Source of the DNA: Strix aluco
Taxonomy: Eukaryota; Chordata; Aves; Strigiformes; Strigidae
DNA length: 64,000 bases
Assembly (NCBI RefSeq): GCF_031877795.1
Contig: NC_133938.1
Location: forward strand, 11,192,920-11,256,919
Direction: 5' to 3'
The position numbers and the translations under genes are program-made. This document shows, piece by piece, positions 1 through 13,067 of this stretch. Each line of letters begins with the position of its first letter. The first letter of the stretch is position 1. The notes under the pieces were generated by a model that was not told the DNA's origin, did not search any database, and saw only the letters and a list, made by a program, of their open reading frames with translations.

Positions 1-2016
1 GGTCAAGGCTTGTTTAGGATCAGGAATGGTAACAGTGATACTAAAGAAGTTACTCAAGAGAGTAAGGCCAAGACTGAAAAGCAGCTTGGCAAGGAAAATA
101 ATTATGATCTCCAAAATATTTGCCTGAAATAATTTAAAAGCCATCCACTTCCACTCTTGCTTCTAATGCAGCCCTTGCAAAGAAGTGCTTTTGATAAATA
201 GCCTCTATTTAGGAAACAGCTAGATTAAATATAATCAATGATAATTCTTCTGCTTCTCTATGTTTTAAGCCCTTAGTCTTCAATTCATAATTACAATTAT
301 TCAATTATTCTCCCTGAACTACATCATGTCCTTTTAAGGGTAAATCTTTTGGATGCTCTGCCAAATTGCTGCTATGCTTCTGAACTTTCAAGAGTGATAA
401 ACAGGAATTTATTTATTCCATAGGAATAGCAGCAACTTCTGTAACTCTAGCCATTTTCACTGCACTTTCTAGATTTTGCCTTCAGTACATTCTAAGAATA
501 AGTCTTTGAAGATAGTAGATATTTTTAAAAAGTGACTCCCAATGACTTCCATGGGACCCCAGAGAAGCTAGCTGCATCCCGTGTTGGGTTCAGCTGCTAG
601 AAGTACTGCTTACTATGGCAAAATCCATCTGAATTAGGTTTAAATTATGCACAAGCAGGATATTTCCCAGTTCTTTTATAAGACTGCACTTTCCTCAGAA
701 CCATTAGTGCACAAAATAAACAATGCATTCATATTATGTTTGTTTAGTTTCAGGCATTTGTTTTAGACAATGCACATTTAACTGCTTTGAGTGCACAGAA
801 ATTAATCCATTAAGTTCCTGCATGTTAATAAACTTAATTCAGCTGTCAGTTGATGTTTTAAGTGACAGAGCTGAACATTCATCCTTGTCATCATTTAAGA
901 GGTTGACTGAGCTCTCACACCAACTCAGCTTCCACATTAGCACAGTTTCTATTCCCAACAGATCAACTGTCCTGACAGTTGTTTGGACAGGAAGTCCAAC
1001 AATAAAATGGCTCTGAATAGATATAATTTTTATAGCTTTTTTTCCCACCATTTCCTCTAGCTGGCATGAGAGAATAGCACAATGGGTCATCCTGAGAAGG
1101 GTTCTAACTTTCTCTCTCAGTCATGAGTAAAATGTCATCCAGTGTACTCAAAAAAACATCAAGAAGCTAACTCAAGAGTAGCAGCATTTACTGCACAGAC
1201 ATACAATGGTACATAGAATCCAAAAGGCATTAAAACAATACCAAGAATTCCACCAAGCAAGAGGACACACCTGCTGGGCATTGCACATACTTGCTGTGAA
1301 AAGCAATCTCTGCCCTCCCAGAAATGTATCTTTTTAGGTAAATGAAACAGAAAGGAAAAGACAGACAAGGGGAAGTATTACAATAGTAGGCACAGCCCAT
1401 AGCACACCAACATTCCCACAGACAGTTAGTTTGTAGTAACACAGAATTGTTTCCAAGAGTGGTGTTTGCCAATTCATTGCATTTAGAAGCAGAGTGAATG
1501 CCTAACGACACATTAGTCTTCTTAGCCTAAAATCAGGATGACCTAAGCAAGCTCTTTTTCTGCTAAACATGGGCTGACCGCTGGAATAGGACTTAGGACA
1601 GGAACAACTTGAGTTCTTGCCTCCCAAAATAATGCTTTCATGAGGCATCAGCCCAAGCCAGAGGGATGTCTGGTCAAACTGGCAGTCTGAGGATTTACCA
1701 GTGGAAGAGTCAGGCACCATACCATGGCTACAGCATTTTCTGTGTCTCACCCCACTCATTGGTCTCTTTCTGGATTCACCTCCCAGAGCACCACCGCCTG
1801 AGGCCTGGGTTAAGTCTTAAGGGATCTTCTGCTGCTTCTTTTGTGCCTTAAGGCCTTAGTCATGCAAATACATACACACATTGCACTAACTTCAGTGGAC
1901 CCAAGACTAAAACCATTCAAGCAAAGGATCCAGGCCTCACATCTGGGATCTTCAAAAAAGGTGCTCAAAACACAAATACTAGTTGAGAGCACAATATTAT
2001 ATTGTTCTCTACTTAC
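1..2016 (-). other. AKR1A1: AKR1A1 intron (after first coding exon)
   Basis: This stretch lies downstream, on the minus strand, of the AKR1A1 first coding exon and begins with its splice donor (minus-strand GTAAGT at 2016-2011). The next expected exon (family motif GYRHIDCA) is not visible on the minus strand, so the intron runs past the left edge. The sequence is AT-rich with no recognisable coding or RNA gene. The short open frames here are chance frames. Confidence 0.75.
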
Positions 2017-2112
2017 TTGGCCACGATCACTTTTCCAAGTTCCCAGTCCTACGAGAGGCATCTTCTGCCCTGTGTGAAGTGCAACGAAGTCACATGCTGC
2101 AGACATTTTTGC
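2017..2112 (-). CDS. AKR1A1: AKR1A1 first coding exon (aldehyde reductase, partial gene)
   Basis: AKR1A1 is the cytosolic NADPH-dependent aldehyde reductase of the aldo-keto reductase superfamily, reducing aldehydes such as glucuronate to alcohols. The minus-strand ATG is at 2106-2104 and 30 codons follow, ending at 2017 before a GTAAGT donor. The peptide begins MSAACDFVALHTGQ and continues KMPLVGLGTWKS, the first beta strand and nucleotide-binding turn typical of aldo-keto reductases and close to human AKR1A1. A short 5' leader starts after a TTTAG acceptor (exon edge 2112). The break after ...DRGQ matches the human exon boundary. Only this coding exon is in the window. The gene is divergent from PRDX1, as in other vertebrates. 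The family and orthology are established knowledge applied to a clear sequence match. Confidence 0.95.
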
Positions 2113-5100
2113 CTAAAGAAGAACAAACCGAGTTTTGCAGCAATTCAGTAAGTTGCAACAATTTACCTTCTCCATGCAAAAATAAATAAAATCATAGAGG
2201 TTCTCATGATGCTAGAATAAAGATGAAGCAGGCTCTTTACAGTTTTTACTGATATAAAAGAGATTAATAGCTACCCTGGAGAGACTAGAAAAGGACCCCT
2301 TTTTCTCCTCTTTCTTCTTATTCTCTTTTCTCCTTTACAATGCACAAGTTTTAAGATTTCTCAGAGTTGAGAAGTACAAAAGGAAGCATTCTGCAATAGC
2401 ATACAACTAATAGAGAAGCTCAGGTGAAAACATGATTTTTTTAAAAAAAAAATCAGCAGCAAGCATGGAGGAGGCAGAAGGGAGCAAGAGATGTTTGTCT
2501 GTCCTTAGTATACAGTAATTCCATAGGACTTCTGCACAAAGTCTTTCTCTTTTACCAATTCACTACCAGCTGGCTCAGGAACCAAGCTCTAATTACCACT
2601 GCAGTTGGGGATAAACACATTTTGTCAGAATAACCATTTTGTCAGGATAAAAACATCTTGTCAGCTGGTGCAGGTTAAGGTTTGAAGACCTGAGACAGGC
2701 AGAGTTTTGATTAGAAGTGAATGGTAAAGGCACTAAAGGCATTTATGAAGGCATAGCCCAGAAAAACAACAAATAAAATTAAAAAAATGCTCCAAAGAGC
2801 ATCACTGCTGGAGGATCAGTCCCATCTTTTTATGCCAGATATGCGCTTTGTCACCCTTGAATCCCAATTTTCACCAACTTCGAGATGAACTACAGCTCAT
2901 TATGAAGGCCACCTGGTATTGCGAAGAAAACCAGAAACATCTGCAACAAGCGTAATTGTTTATGAATTGTTATATACCTGCAACAGGCAAATGCTACCAA
3001 ATGAGAAGACTACTTTTTTTTTTAAACACTAAAAAACCCCCCTCTGACATGAAGTCAGGACTAGCAAACAGGACAAAATGGAGGCACTTTCAAAGGTGGA
3101 CACTAGGAAATAACACCTCAGTGCACAGAATACATAAAACTGCTGCATATATAAATTTTTATTTTTCTTTAATCTTTCTGACATAGATCTAGAAATAGCT
3201 GTGTAAAGTGAGCTAAAATGCAGTAGGCCCTTACATATTTATGTGTTTTGAATCCCAAAATAACTTTGTCTTCCTGCTCATTCAGAAAGGGACGCTATCT
3301 TTTTAAAGAGCTGAAAGATTCCTTGCTCCCATACTGCCAAAATCTGCATGTGGGCTCTGATGGAAATTCGAGATGAAGAGCACAACTCTTCCATAAGATG
3401 CATTTCAAGCACAAACAGAATGCAATAGCCAGCATTGCTATTATAGAAAGTATCACACACCTGATTTAGCACAAATTCACAGAGGAGTAGCGTTCTTCTG
3501 TTACCAAAGGGAGAATGAAAAAAGATTATGCAAAGTCAGTTGGCACTTTGAGCCTGGGCTTCTCTCTCATGATTAGCACTGTGATATCCAAGCATTTTCC
3601 TTGTGAAATTCAACAGAACAAAGGTCCAGCAGGATCCTCCATTACCTGTTGCTGGCTTTATAGCTGCTGCAAACAGCAATCTGCTCAAAGCAGTAAAGCT
3701 TTTTATCAAAAAGGAAGGTTTTACAGTGTGTCCCAACATCCTCAATCTACATTTCTGGTCAAACTGTTAAAAAGAAACCACATTCAGGATGAGCTCCAAA
3801 GCTGGCTAGCTGATTTCAGCAGAAGCTGAGGAAGTTACTTCCCAAGCTCAGCTGTGTCCAAACTCATTAATGTTATTTGTTTTTAACAAAACCAAGAGTG
3901 GAAGCATGCAATGTTGTTTGAATGGCTGACTATGTAGGAGGAATGGATGTTTTCAAAGCAGAGCATTCACACGGCATACCATCACAAAATAGCTCTGCCT
4001 ACTCCATGTTGTTATAATTTTCCTCAGATAATTAAGTCAGAGCTGATGGACGTGTTCACACAGAAAGTTTGTATTTTCAATTTCTTGCTTAGCTGATCAA
4101 GCTGTATTTTTGTAGATTTACAGCAGACACCAAAGAGCACACTTGTTTTAGAGACACATAACAGTGTAGTCGGAGCGACCCTGACCTGAAGGCCATTGCA
4201 CACCGAGGAGCTGGTGATCCATGTAACAGTCAACCCGAGTAGGTCCAGGCTTGTCTTGTGCTGTGCTTCATGTACAGCACAGCCCTCGGGCCTGAGCTGT
4301 GGGACACACAACCCATGGCTGAAGGATAAGCTCAGCAGCTAATTGTTACCAGGGGGTCTGCAGGCAGCTCCCACTTGGTACCTGCGATTATGCCACCCTA
4401 TGTGTCCTTGCCTTTACCTAAAAAAGCAGGAAGTTCTCATGCGAGCATCCTTTGACAGTAGAAATGATGAATAGAGTTGTTTTCTTGTAAGAAAATCCCT
4501 AATAGCTCAAGTGACTGAAACAGGGTAACCCTTTCGATGGACAGGGTCTGCCCAACATGCTGCGTGTGAATCGGAGGAGGTCTGTTCAATGCTCCACAGC
4601 TTGGGGCTCCCAGCACCTGAAGAGATGTGAGATTATCAACACCACCCTCTTTCTTTATAGGGTTAGCTCTGACAAGTCCCATTCGAGATGATACTTCAGA
4701 GTCTGAGTCCCCTTCTTATCAGGACTGCAACAGACCAGCACCTCCTGGTGCAAAACAGCAGTTAAACACAGACTAACGGCTCTGAACTTGCACCGAGATG
4801 TATTAAGTCCAGATGTTAGTGCTTAGGCAACCATCAGTGAACCAAACTGTGGGTATACATCTATTTTTTGGGGTAGGGAGTCAGAGGAGGAAGAATGACA
4901 ATGACAAGGAGTATTCTCTTCTATTCTGAACCTGCATAGCAATTTCATAGTCAGCAACATGCAAGTAGGTGATTTTTATGTGAATTTAGTTGCCTAAGTA
5001 AAGGTATCTTCTTACACCACACAATACAACTAAAGACTTACAGCCTTTTAATTCACACTGCCCTGTAACACGAATATGCCACAATCATATGCTTTACACA

Positions 5101-5888
5101 AGCATGTTACACAACCATCTTAGATGCAACACTTCAGCCCAGAAGACAAGGTACACATTTAATCAATAACTAGCATCAGCACATTTTCTAAGAACCATCT
5201 TGCTTCATGTAACACTGTTGTATATTAACATTACAAAGAGAGCAGAACTACAGCCTCTGGAAGAATGGAAACATGCCAGAATTAGAAACACTGGAAGAAA
5301 ACACACTAATTAATACTTTCCACTCAGATTCCTCCTGTAATAAGGGGATGCAAGAGAACTTGAGTGTCTGCTAGCCATGATTATTTAGTTCATTAAAAAC
5401 CTGGAAGCCTCTTTTTAGATGGGCAAAGACAAAAATATAGACGCTAATTCTGGACAAGTAAGATGTGGTTTTGGCTTAACAATACTCACCTCTCCGACTG
5501 CCACATTTGCAAAAGAGAGTAACGCTCAGAGCAATGCAAAGGCAATGTAAGCAGCCTGGCTAGGAGGGTGCATTAACCGTCGGAGAGGTGTAAACTACAG
5601 CTATGCATGAGCCCACAGCTACGACTCGCTTCTAATGCGAAGCAAGAAGCCTTCCACCAGTCAAATACACCTAAACCTGCACTAAATTACTATGTATGGT
5701 TTGCAGATAGGAACATATGGAAAATACGGAATCGCTCTTGCCCCACAAACGGGCCAAACCCTCCGGAGGCGCCAAACCCGCCCCGGCGCGGCGTCGCGCC
5801 CACCTCCCCCTTATCGGGGCGGCCAGTCCCGCGGCGGGAGGCGACGGGAGGCGACGGGCCGCCTCCCGCAGCCCACGGCCGCACTCAC
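2113..5888 (-). other. AKR1A1: AKR1A1 intron 1
   Basis: This ~3.8 kb lies between the CpG-island noncoding first exon and the first coding exon of AKR1A1. It is AT-rich and has no supported gene. It contains a perfect 12-bp inverted repeat (5487-5498 and 5579-5590), one arm of which overlaps a consensus minus-strand splice donor, described separately. Confidence 0.7.
5487..5590. repeat. 12-bp perfect inverted repeat overlapping a minus-strand donor
   Basis: CACCTCTCCGAC (5487-5498) is the exact reverse complement of GTCGGAGAGGTG (5579-5590), with an 80-bp spacer. On the minus strand the left arm reads GTCGGAGAG followed by GTGAGTATT, a near-consensus 5' splice site. The unit could be an alternative AKR1A1 leader exon, a hairpin, or the remains of a small palindromic element. 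Function is unknown. Confidence 0.5.
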
Positions 5889-6180
5889 CCGCACGCCGCC
5901 GAGCGCCCACCGCCCGCCTCCGCCTCCTTCCGCTTCCGGGCGGGAGCTGCCGCCGGCGGGACCGGCCCCCGCGGAACGCGCGCGGCGTGGCACAGCCCAC
6001 TGCCGCCTCCGTGCGCCGCCCGCGGAAGAGCGCGAGGTACTGTCTGCCGGGGAAAACAAGAGAAGATAAATAAGATAAAATCAAAATTTAAAAAAAAAAA
6101 AAAACAAATCCCGGGTCCTTAGGCCCGTCCCCGCGGCGGAGGGCAGCCCGGGCTCTCCCGTTCCCAGCCAGCGCTTAGAG
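5755..6180 (-). promoter_or_regulatory. AKR1A1: AKR1A1 CpG-island promoter and noncoding exon 1
   Basis: A sharp GC- and CpG-rich block sits in AT-rich flanks. On the minus strand it contains a consensus donor (GCGTGCGG then GTGAGTGCGG; exon edge 5889), so a noncoding first exon of roughly 5889-6050 can be inferred, spliced to the coding exon at 2112. No TATA box is evident, as is usual for housekeeping CpG promoters. The several long open frames in the block are products of high GC and lack coding character. The exact start site cannot be set from sequence alone. Confidence 0.7.
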
Positions 6181-9100
6181 GACAAATCTGCTGGAGCGCA
6201 CCACAGCGAGGGAAACTACCCCTGCAAACCTAACAGAGAAAGGCTGCACAGAGGGCACGCAATTACAGAAAAAGCTCTGTCTGCTATTTGCCTTGAGGCT
6301 GTTTTTACTGGTAGGAAGGCAGAATTTCTCCAGTTTTAACTGCAGCCCGAAATAATAGGAATCCAGGGGAGGTCTAAAACCAGTCACACTCGCTTTGCTT
6401 CAGCTTTTGTGCTAAAAGGTGCATAAAGAAATGGAACTTCCTAAGAGGAGTCGGGCTCCTCTCTGCAGGTACACAAGAATGCGTTTCCTTATTTGTGCAA
6501 GATTGAAAGTAAGATTACAGCAGACTGATTTTAACAGTGATTACTTCTGGGTAGGTACAATCTTGCTCTTGTAGTCAAGGATACAGCCTCTAACAGGAGC
6601 AGACTTTGGCCTGTAACTGAGAGACTATCCCCAGGTTTACAGGACCGTACACGTAATCTTAAACACAGTTAAAGAAAATTATAACCAGTTTTGAGTTTTC
6701 CTCCAGGCTTCCATTTTTATAAGTAATTTAGAGTTTGAAAATAGTAAGATTATATCAGAAATAAGGCAAAATACATATCCAACAGGACTTTGAAGAGGCT
6801 TTATTTCCAGAGAGATAATTCTGCTGCAGATTCTTTCTTTGCTTCTTCTGACTTGAACTGCTCAGGATACCTAAAGGCACAAAGGTTAATTAATCTCTTG
6901 GGCAATGCACATGACCAGACTTTTCTGTTGTGCAGCCTGTTTTGATAAAATACAGGAAAGTGGAAAGAGAGTGCAAGGACAAGACAAGACAATTTAAAAT
7001 AAAGGAAATAGAAGATTGAGAAGAGGAAAGAATAAAGGGGGAGGAATCACTGCTGGGTTTGATTTATTTTTATGAAGACCCTGTCAGTCACAAATCCATT
7101 TGAAAATCCACAGTCTTAATGCAATAGAAGATCTTTGAATTAATATTACATATGAAAACTTTAACAAACCTCAGCCTCTGAAAATGTAATAGGGAGTGAA
7201 AGAGGAAAGGTAAGGAAGACGTTTTGTCATCAAAAGGCAGTGATTATCCAAACACAGAGTAATGAAGTTTGTTAATTAAAAAAAAAAAATATGCAGAGAA
7301 GAAAGAGGTAATGCAAGCCATTTTGACCTAGAAATACAATCTTCACTTGAGCAAATCAAGGAAAACAAATGTGTGCATTGTATATTTAATGATATGTAAT
7401 TGTTTTAATTAAAACTATTGTGCACCAGCTGCTTGTGCATAAATGCCCCACAGCTTGGGAACATGTCAGTTGTTGACTTTTCAGTTGACTTTTTGCATAT
7501 ATTATATCAAAATGTCCCCACCTGGCCAGGATTTTACTCTTACTGTGCCCCTGACGGTACCCTGTGTATACAGTAAATTCAGGATGCTCAGGATTCAGCA
7601 GGCTTTCTGCACATGCAGTGATCAGCTCTATGGAACTGCGTGATGATGTCCTGATGTGCTGGCTTTAGAGGGCATGCATGGATCATCTTGGCTGTAGAAC
7701 TGATGTGTGGATGCTCAAGGGATTGTCCAGCATTGCCCAAGAGCAGTTCACACCACTGTCCCAACTGAGTTCATCTTACTCTAGAAGTCATGGGTACACT
7801 TACATAAAATCCTCAAATCCTCTTCTGACAAAATGTGTGGAAACCCCAATGTGTGGTAATGTTCTGAAATAGAACCCATTTCTTTGCTTTTGATTTCACA
7901 CACAGTAGGGTTTTGTTTTTCACATCAGGGACTCATTCCCAACCAAGATATATGGGAGAGACTGTGATCAAAATGATACATGTAAAATCTGGTGTTGTCA
8001 CTGATTTGGAAATCTTTGGGTAGTTTCAGTGCTCTGGCACTGCAGGGCCAGCCAGTTCCTCTTTGTCAACATCAACCACTTAATGTGGCCATATCTGTAT
8101 GGATGGGTGCAAAGAGGCTCCTCATGCTCTGCACTAGTCAGGTACAAGCTGATCCTCTCTGGCGGGTATTTTAGCAGAGCACCACGCTATGGCTAATCCA
8201 CTGCATGAAGAACAGTGTGGAGAAGGAAGGTGTGTAGACAACTCTGTCCTTCCAGCACCTGCTTGGGTAGAGATGTCCTTTCTTTCTTGGAGAATTTAGG
8301 GTTTTTTTAATCTGATTAGCACCTTGTATCTAAAGATGGAAAAAGGCTACAGAAACCCACCTCCTCACTGAACAAGGAGCAGCCCTGACAATTTGTCACT
8401 CCAAAATCTCCAGAAATTGATGGCTGAAAAGACTAGCTCAGAAACTAATCAAAAATAATGAGGCCGTGGACATATGAATGGAAATGCAATGCTTAAGACA
8501 CACACCTGGAACAAACTGCACTGTGGTAGCTATGCAAAATTGGTATATTATGCATCTGAAAGTGTGAGAAATGTGCAGAACAAGCATAAAGGAGTCTGAA
8601 ACCATGAGAAAGTCATTACTTTGTCCATTGGTAAACATGCTGGAGTTGCAGTAAGACTGCATTTTTCTAGAGGTTTTAATTAGGACGGCCTGACCTTTCA
8701 GGGGTTAGTCTGCTCCCAGGTTCATGGCCTGAGCTGATAGGTAGATACATACATGTCTCAATTTATAGACCTCAATTGTCATCATGACATTGATGTTCAG
8801 AAAGTAACAAACCTCTTTCTGTAAAAGATTAAGCATGATGTAACAACAGAAACAGCAATAAAGTATTTGCATTAAGGTGAGTGCAGTTTATTTTTCTGAG
8901 TACACATACATATTGTTTTGCTTTTATTATTTCAGGTGTAATTTCATCTGGTAATGAAACCCATCATCTCCTGGGTGAATCACCACATGGGTATGGTCAC
9001 CCAGCAACACTACAGTGATGTAGCTCAGAAACATTTAAAAGTTCCTTAATCCTTTGTGGCTTTTCTCCTCATTACAATTTATAATCAAGTTTTAACAGGT

Positions 9101-9890
9101 ATAAGAAACACAACTGTAAACTGCAAAACAGACAAGTAAAAATCAGTTGGTAAATACATTTATCACTTTTGACTAAACCAAGCAGTTTTGTCATTTATAT
9201 GTCCTTAATAGCTTTTAGTGTTCACTATTTAATAAAACTTTTATATTTAAATTCAGGCTTTGGTCCTCAAAAAGTACAAACTGCTTAAATTCAGTTCTGG
9301 ATCCAAACACAAGGATTCACTCAGGCTAATTGTCCCTCAGCGTAGCTTCACTCTGGGAACGATGCAAAACTCCCTGAAGTGAGTAACTGTGCTGTGAGAA
9401 ACTCTTCCAAGAGTTTCCATCCTACCCCCAAAACTCAAGAGGTAAGACTTAATTTAGCTTTCAGCTTTTTTGCCGACTTGCATGACTTGGATCAGCCTTC
9501 CCATTGATGAAGAAGGACCGGTGAAAGCTTTGGGAATTAGTACCAGGTTGAGGAGGCATCTGGTAACGTGGAGTGAGAGGATGAAGGTTTGACCCCACAC
9601 TTATGTAACACTGAATGCATTTGCTTTAACAGAAGGTCTGATTTTATCCAAGTCAACGGCCAACTCCAATTCATAAATGACACACCTGTCATCCCTCAGT
9701 TTCCCCTCAAAATCCTGCGTACCCTCTGTCTCTTTGATGGCTTCCAATAATTATTGCTTGGTTATAGCTAAGGCATTAAAAAATAATTTCTTCTCGCAAT
9801 AAGCCATCCGCATCATCCTGCCGTGAATTGTTTACAACCATTCCTCGGCACCTCCCAGGGCACTATCAGAGAATTCTTCATTTATTGAAA
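6181..9890. other. Intergenic region between divergent AKR1A1 and PRDX1
   Basis: About 3.7 kb of moderately AT-rich DNA lies between the two CpG-island promoters. I found no splice-supported exon, RNA gene or recognisable mobile element. The short open frames on both strands have no protein-like features. Confidence 0.6.
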
Positions 9891-9894
9891 GTCT

Positions 9895-10143
9895 TTTGCT
9901 GTTTCCAACAGCCCGGGGCAGTGTCTCGGTCGCGATAAGGTGGGCACAACCCGCTATCACACTCCCCGCCGGGGGCCGGCCCGATTCTGCCGAGTCATCC
10001 TGCCTTCGCCGCGGCGGCGGCGGGCGGGGGGGCGGCGGCGGCGACTCCTCGCGAGATCGCGGCGGCTATAAAGGGGGCGGCGCGGGGGGGGGCTGCTGCA
10101 GTCTGCGGGTGCCTTGTGATACTGGTGGCTGCCGGCTCCTCGG
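9895..10143 (+). promoter_or_regulatory. PRDX1: PRDX1 promoter: TATA box, ARE-like site, noncoding exon 1
   Basis: A CpG island begins near 9900 and runs to ~10870. TATAAA lies at 10067-10072, placing the start site near 10097. Noncoding exon 1 then runs to 10143 and ends at a GTGAGT donor. At 9988-9998 the minus strand reads ATGACTCGGCA, which fits the antioxidant response element (TGAC-NNN-GC) bound by NRF2-MAF dimers. It sits ~70 bp upstream of the TATA box. PRDX1 is a known NRF2 target, so the motif fits the biology. Occupancy is inferred. Confidence 0.75.
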
Positions 10144-13056
10144 GTGAGTGTGGGGGAGCTGCGTGGGTGCGGGCTCGCCGCGGGGCGGTGTTCATTTGGG
10201 GGGTAGCACAGCGCGGGTTTGCACAGCGCGGGTTTTCCCCTTTTTTTTTTTTTGGTTGCTTTTCTTCTGTCTGCTTTCCCCTCCCCCTCTGCACCGACGG
10301 GCTCCTGAGCGCAGCGTGCAGGGCGAGCTCTTGCTCTCTGCATCCCGCCCCCTGAGCTCTGCTGGGGCTGCCGCTCTCTTCCCTTGGTTAGTTGTCCCCC
10401 CCTCTTTTTTTTTTGGGGTGGGGGGCAGATCACCCTTTCCTCTGCGCCGGCCTGTATCGCTGTCGCCGTGGTGCCGCCCGGGGAGGAGCCGCGGGGCGAT
10501 GCCGGAGCGGGGAGCAGCGGGGCCCGCCGGGAGCGGAGCGGCCTCGCAGCGCGGCCCCACACCCCCCGCCCCGGCCCTGCTGCGCTGGAGGCTCCGGCTG
10601 AACGCGGGGCGACCGGGATTTCGCTGCGAAGTCTTTAAAACAAAAAAAAACCAAAGTGCTGGGTGCAGCTTGGTGGGGGCATGTGAGGGGGCAGGCGTGC
10701 CCGTCAGGGCGCGGTGTCGTGGCCCCCAGCGGCGGGGGTCGGTTCGGTGGCGGTGCGGAGCGTTCGCAGCCGAAGGCGCTCGGCGGTCTGTGTGTCGGTG
10801 GCTGCGGTGTACGAGAACCGGGAGACTCGTGGCCGGATCGCGCTCTCCAGACCGCAGCTCAGTACCTTAACCGCGTCTTTGTGAGAGTCTGAAGGTAGCG
10901 CAGCGGAAGGCAGAGGGTGTGTTTTGAAATAGCCTTTCACTTTTGTTCAAGGTATCCTAAAGGTATGAATCGCTAGTTAAGAGTGCAGGCCTGGCTTATT
11001 ATAATTGCAGTTTGAAGATAATTAAGGCTGTGTGCAGTTACGAGCAGCAGAAAGATCCTCGGACCTGATTCAAGGGTACTTGATTTGCAGTGCCCAATCT
11101 CCGTTCCTCTAGAATGAAAGGAAGTAGCAATGAGGCTGTGGTCTGTCCCTCTGGGTGAAGAAATGCTGTGGCTAAAATTCCAAGCTGGACATGTGTAACC
11201 CCGCACCCCCGAAAAGCAGAAATGTTGGCAGGTCGCAGTAGGTGCTCTGAGGAAAGCAGGTGGTTCTCTGGCAGTACAAAGCAACTGAAATCTCCTGCCA
11301 GTGTTAAAGACTTTCATGTTACCTAAAAAGGGGACAATAACTTGTAATTTAGAAAAGGGAAGTATTAAAAGAGCAACCTGACAGTTTTTATTTGACATTG
11401 AATACCTATTAAAATACTCCAGGGTGTTACTGATGGAACAAATATAGGAGGACTGGTGTAGTACGGAGCAAAAGGATGACCTTGAGCAATGGAAAATAAT
11501 GTCATTGAATGACAGAATATGGGGTCATGCACCCCAGATAAAACGGCTCTTCTTATAAAACTCCCTGGTTGGAGGCATCTCAAATATTGTGCAATAGCTG
11601 TCCCCTGTCCCTCTTACAGAACTGGGGTTTCAGAATTGTACCTGCATCCATAGCTACATGCACAGTCCTGTGAAAACTCTGTAGTTCTGGCCACCTCCAT
11701 TCATAAGACTTCCTCCTAGTCTGCTGCAGTTGAAGACTAAAAACCCGTGGATGAACAGGGGCATAAAGAGCTTTGTTACAAAAGGCGGTTAGAAGTGTTG
11801 AACCTATTGGCACTCCTCAAAATGAAAACTGAGAGTTAGATGATTACTGTCTATATACTGTCAGGGTATGTAAGAGAAACTTTCAAAGGTAAAATCATTA
11901 GGAAAAAGACTAAATTTGGATGGAAAGCTAAATGCTTGTGACTGTGGGGCTAGTTCTCCAGGAAGAAAGTGGCTGGCCAGGGGGAAGGAGCCAAGAAATG
12001 AGGTGCTCTCAACTTTTTTTAGAGTGAACTTAGTGCCTTGCAGGCAGGACTTGGAAGAATCCTTGAATCTCGTCTTTCCTTAGCAACATGAGACTCATGC
12101 TAACCTTTCAGCTGTGTTTTTATCTCCAAGGCAGCTAGTGCTTGTAGCTGTGTATAGAATGACTTAAGATTTTGCAAGTTGAACAAACAAGGTTCATAAA
12201 GTTGTTTCTTTGAACGATGATGCTCTGGAAGTATCAAGAATTCTAAAGTGATATACTGCATTCCCAGACTGAGCAAAAATACTGTACAGGGCATATTACA
12301 AATGACCAGCTCTTAGGGCGGGCAGCCAGAAGTAGAGTTCTCTTGTCCTTGTGTACCCTCTTACTTTTTCATTAGACTTCGAGGGGGAAGCAACCTGGGT
12401 GTACTCATTTAAAATTGGTGAAATTTTAATTGCTAATATAGAGTGTGATTCCCATGATAACCATGAGACTTTCGAGTTGCAAATGAAACAAGGTTAAGTT
12501 GTTCAAAAGGCTAAAGTGTAGTTATGCAGAGTACTATTCTCTGGGGATTAATAAAAGTTATTTTCTTCTGGAATCAACAGAAAGACAAAGTTTGAGGTCT
12601 TAAATTCCCTTGTGAAATTGAAGAGTCTCCTCATCCAAGATTCTAAGAGACTGTAATGCATTCACTAAGTGGAATGGGAGACTTAGTACTGCTAAAACTC
12701 TAGGCTAGCCCTTTTCCAGACTCTTGAGCTGTTATTGGTCAAAGATAACCATTAGGAGGCTAATGAGCCATAGATCTTGAAGTGCTAGTAATCGATGTAG
12801 TGGCTTGGTCTGGATATCTAGGCTGTGATTATTGAACTGCATCTTAACTGTGCTGCTGCTTTAGTAAAAAAATGTTAGTGCTTTGACTGGTTTACTCAGG
12901 TGACAAAGCTTAAAACTAATTTCAGTCTTAAGCCTTGTGTTGCAAGACAAACTGTCTGGTGTTCAATTTAAATTGGTAAGGTGCTTTGAATAAATGCTTA
13001 CTTCCTGGTGCAAATGTACTGTTATCTAAACTGTATCATTATTAACTCTTATCTAG
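10144..13056 (+). other. PRDX1: PRDX1 intron 1
   Basis: The intron begins GTGAGT (10144) and ends in CTTATCTAG (13056). Its first ~730 bp belong to the CpG island and include an exact tandem duplication of a 15-bp unit, GCACAGCGCGGGTTT, at 10206-10220 and 10221-10235. The rest is AT-rich with no other gene. Confidence 0.8.
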
Positions 13057-13067
13057 ATTAAATCAAG

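Noticed and set aside
5607-6122. 171-codon and overlapping open frames in the AKR1A1 promoter
   Set aside because: They are GC-rich promoter sequence with no protein-like pattern, and the noncoding exon 1 donor explains the region better.
9957-10870. Long open frames on both strands around PRDX1 exon 1
   Set aside because: High GC removes stop codons. The composition is Arg/Gly/Pro-rich and splice evidence supports PRDX1 only.
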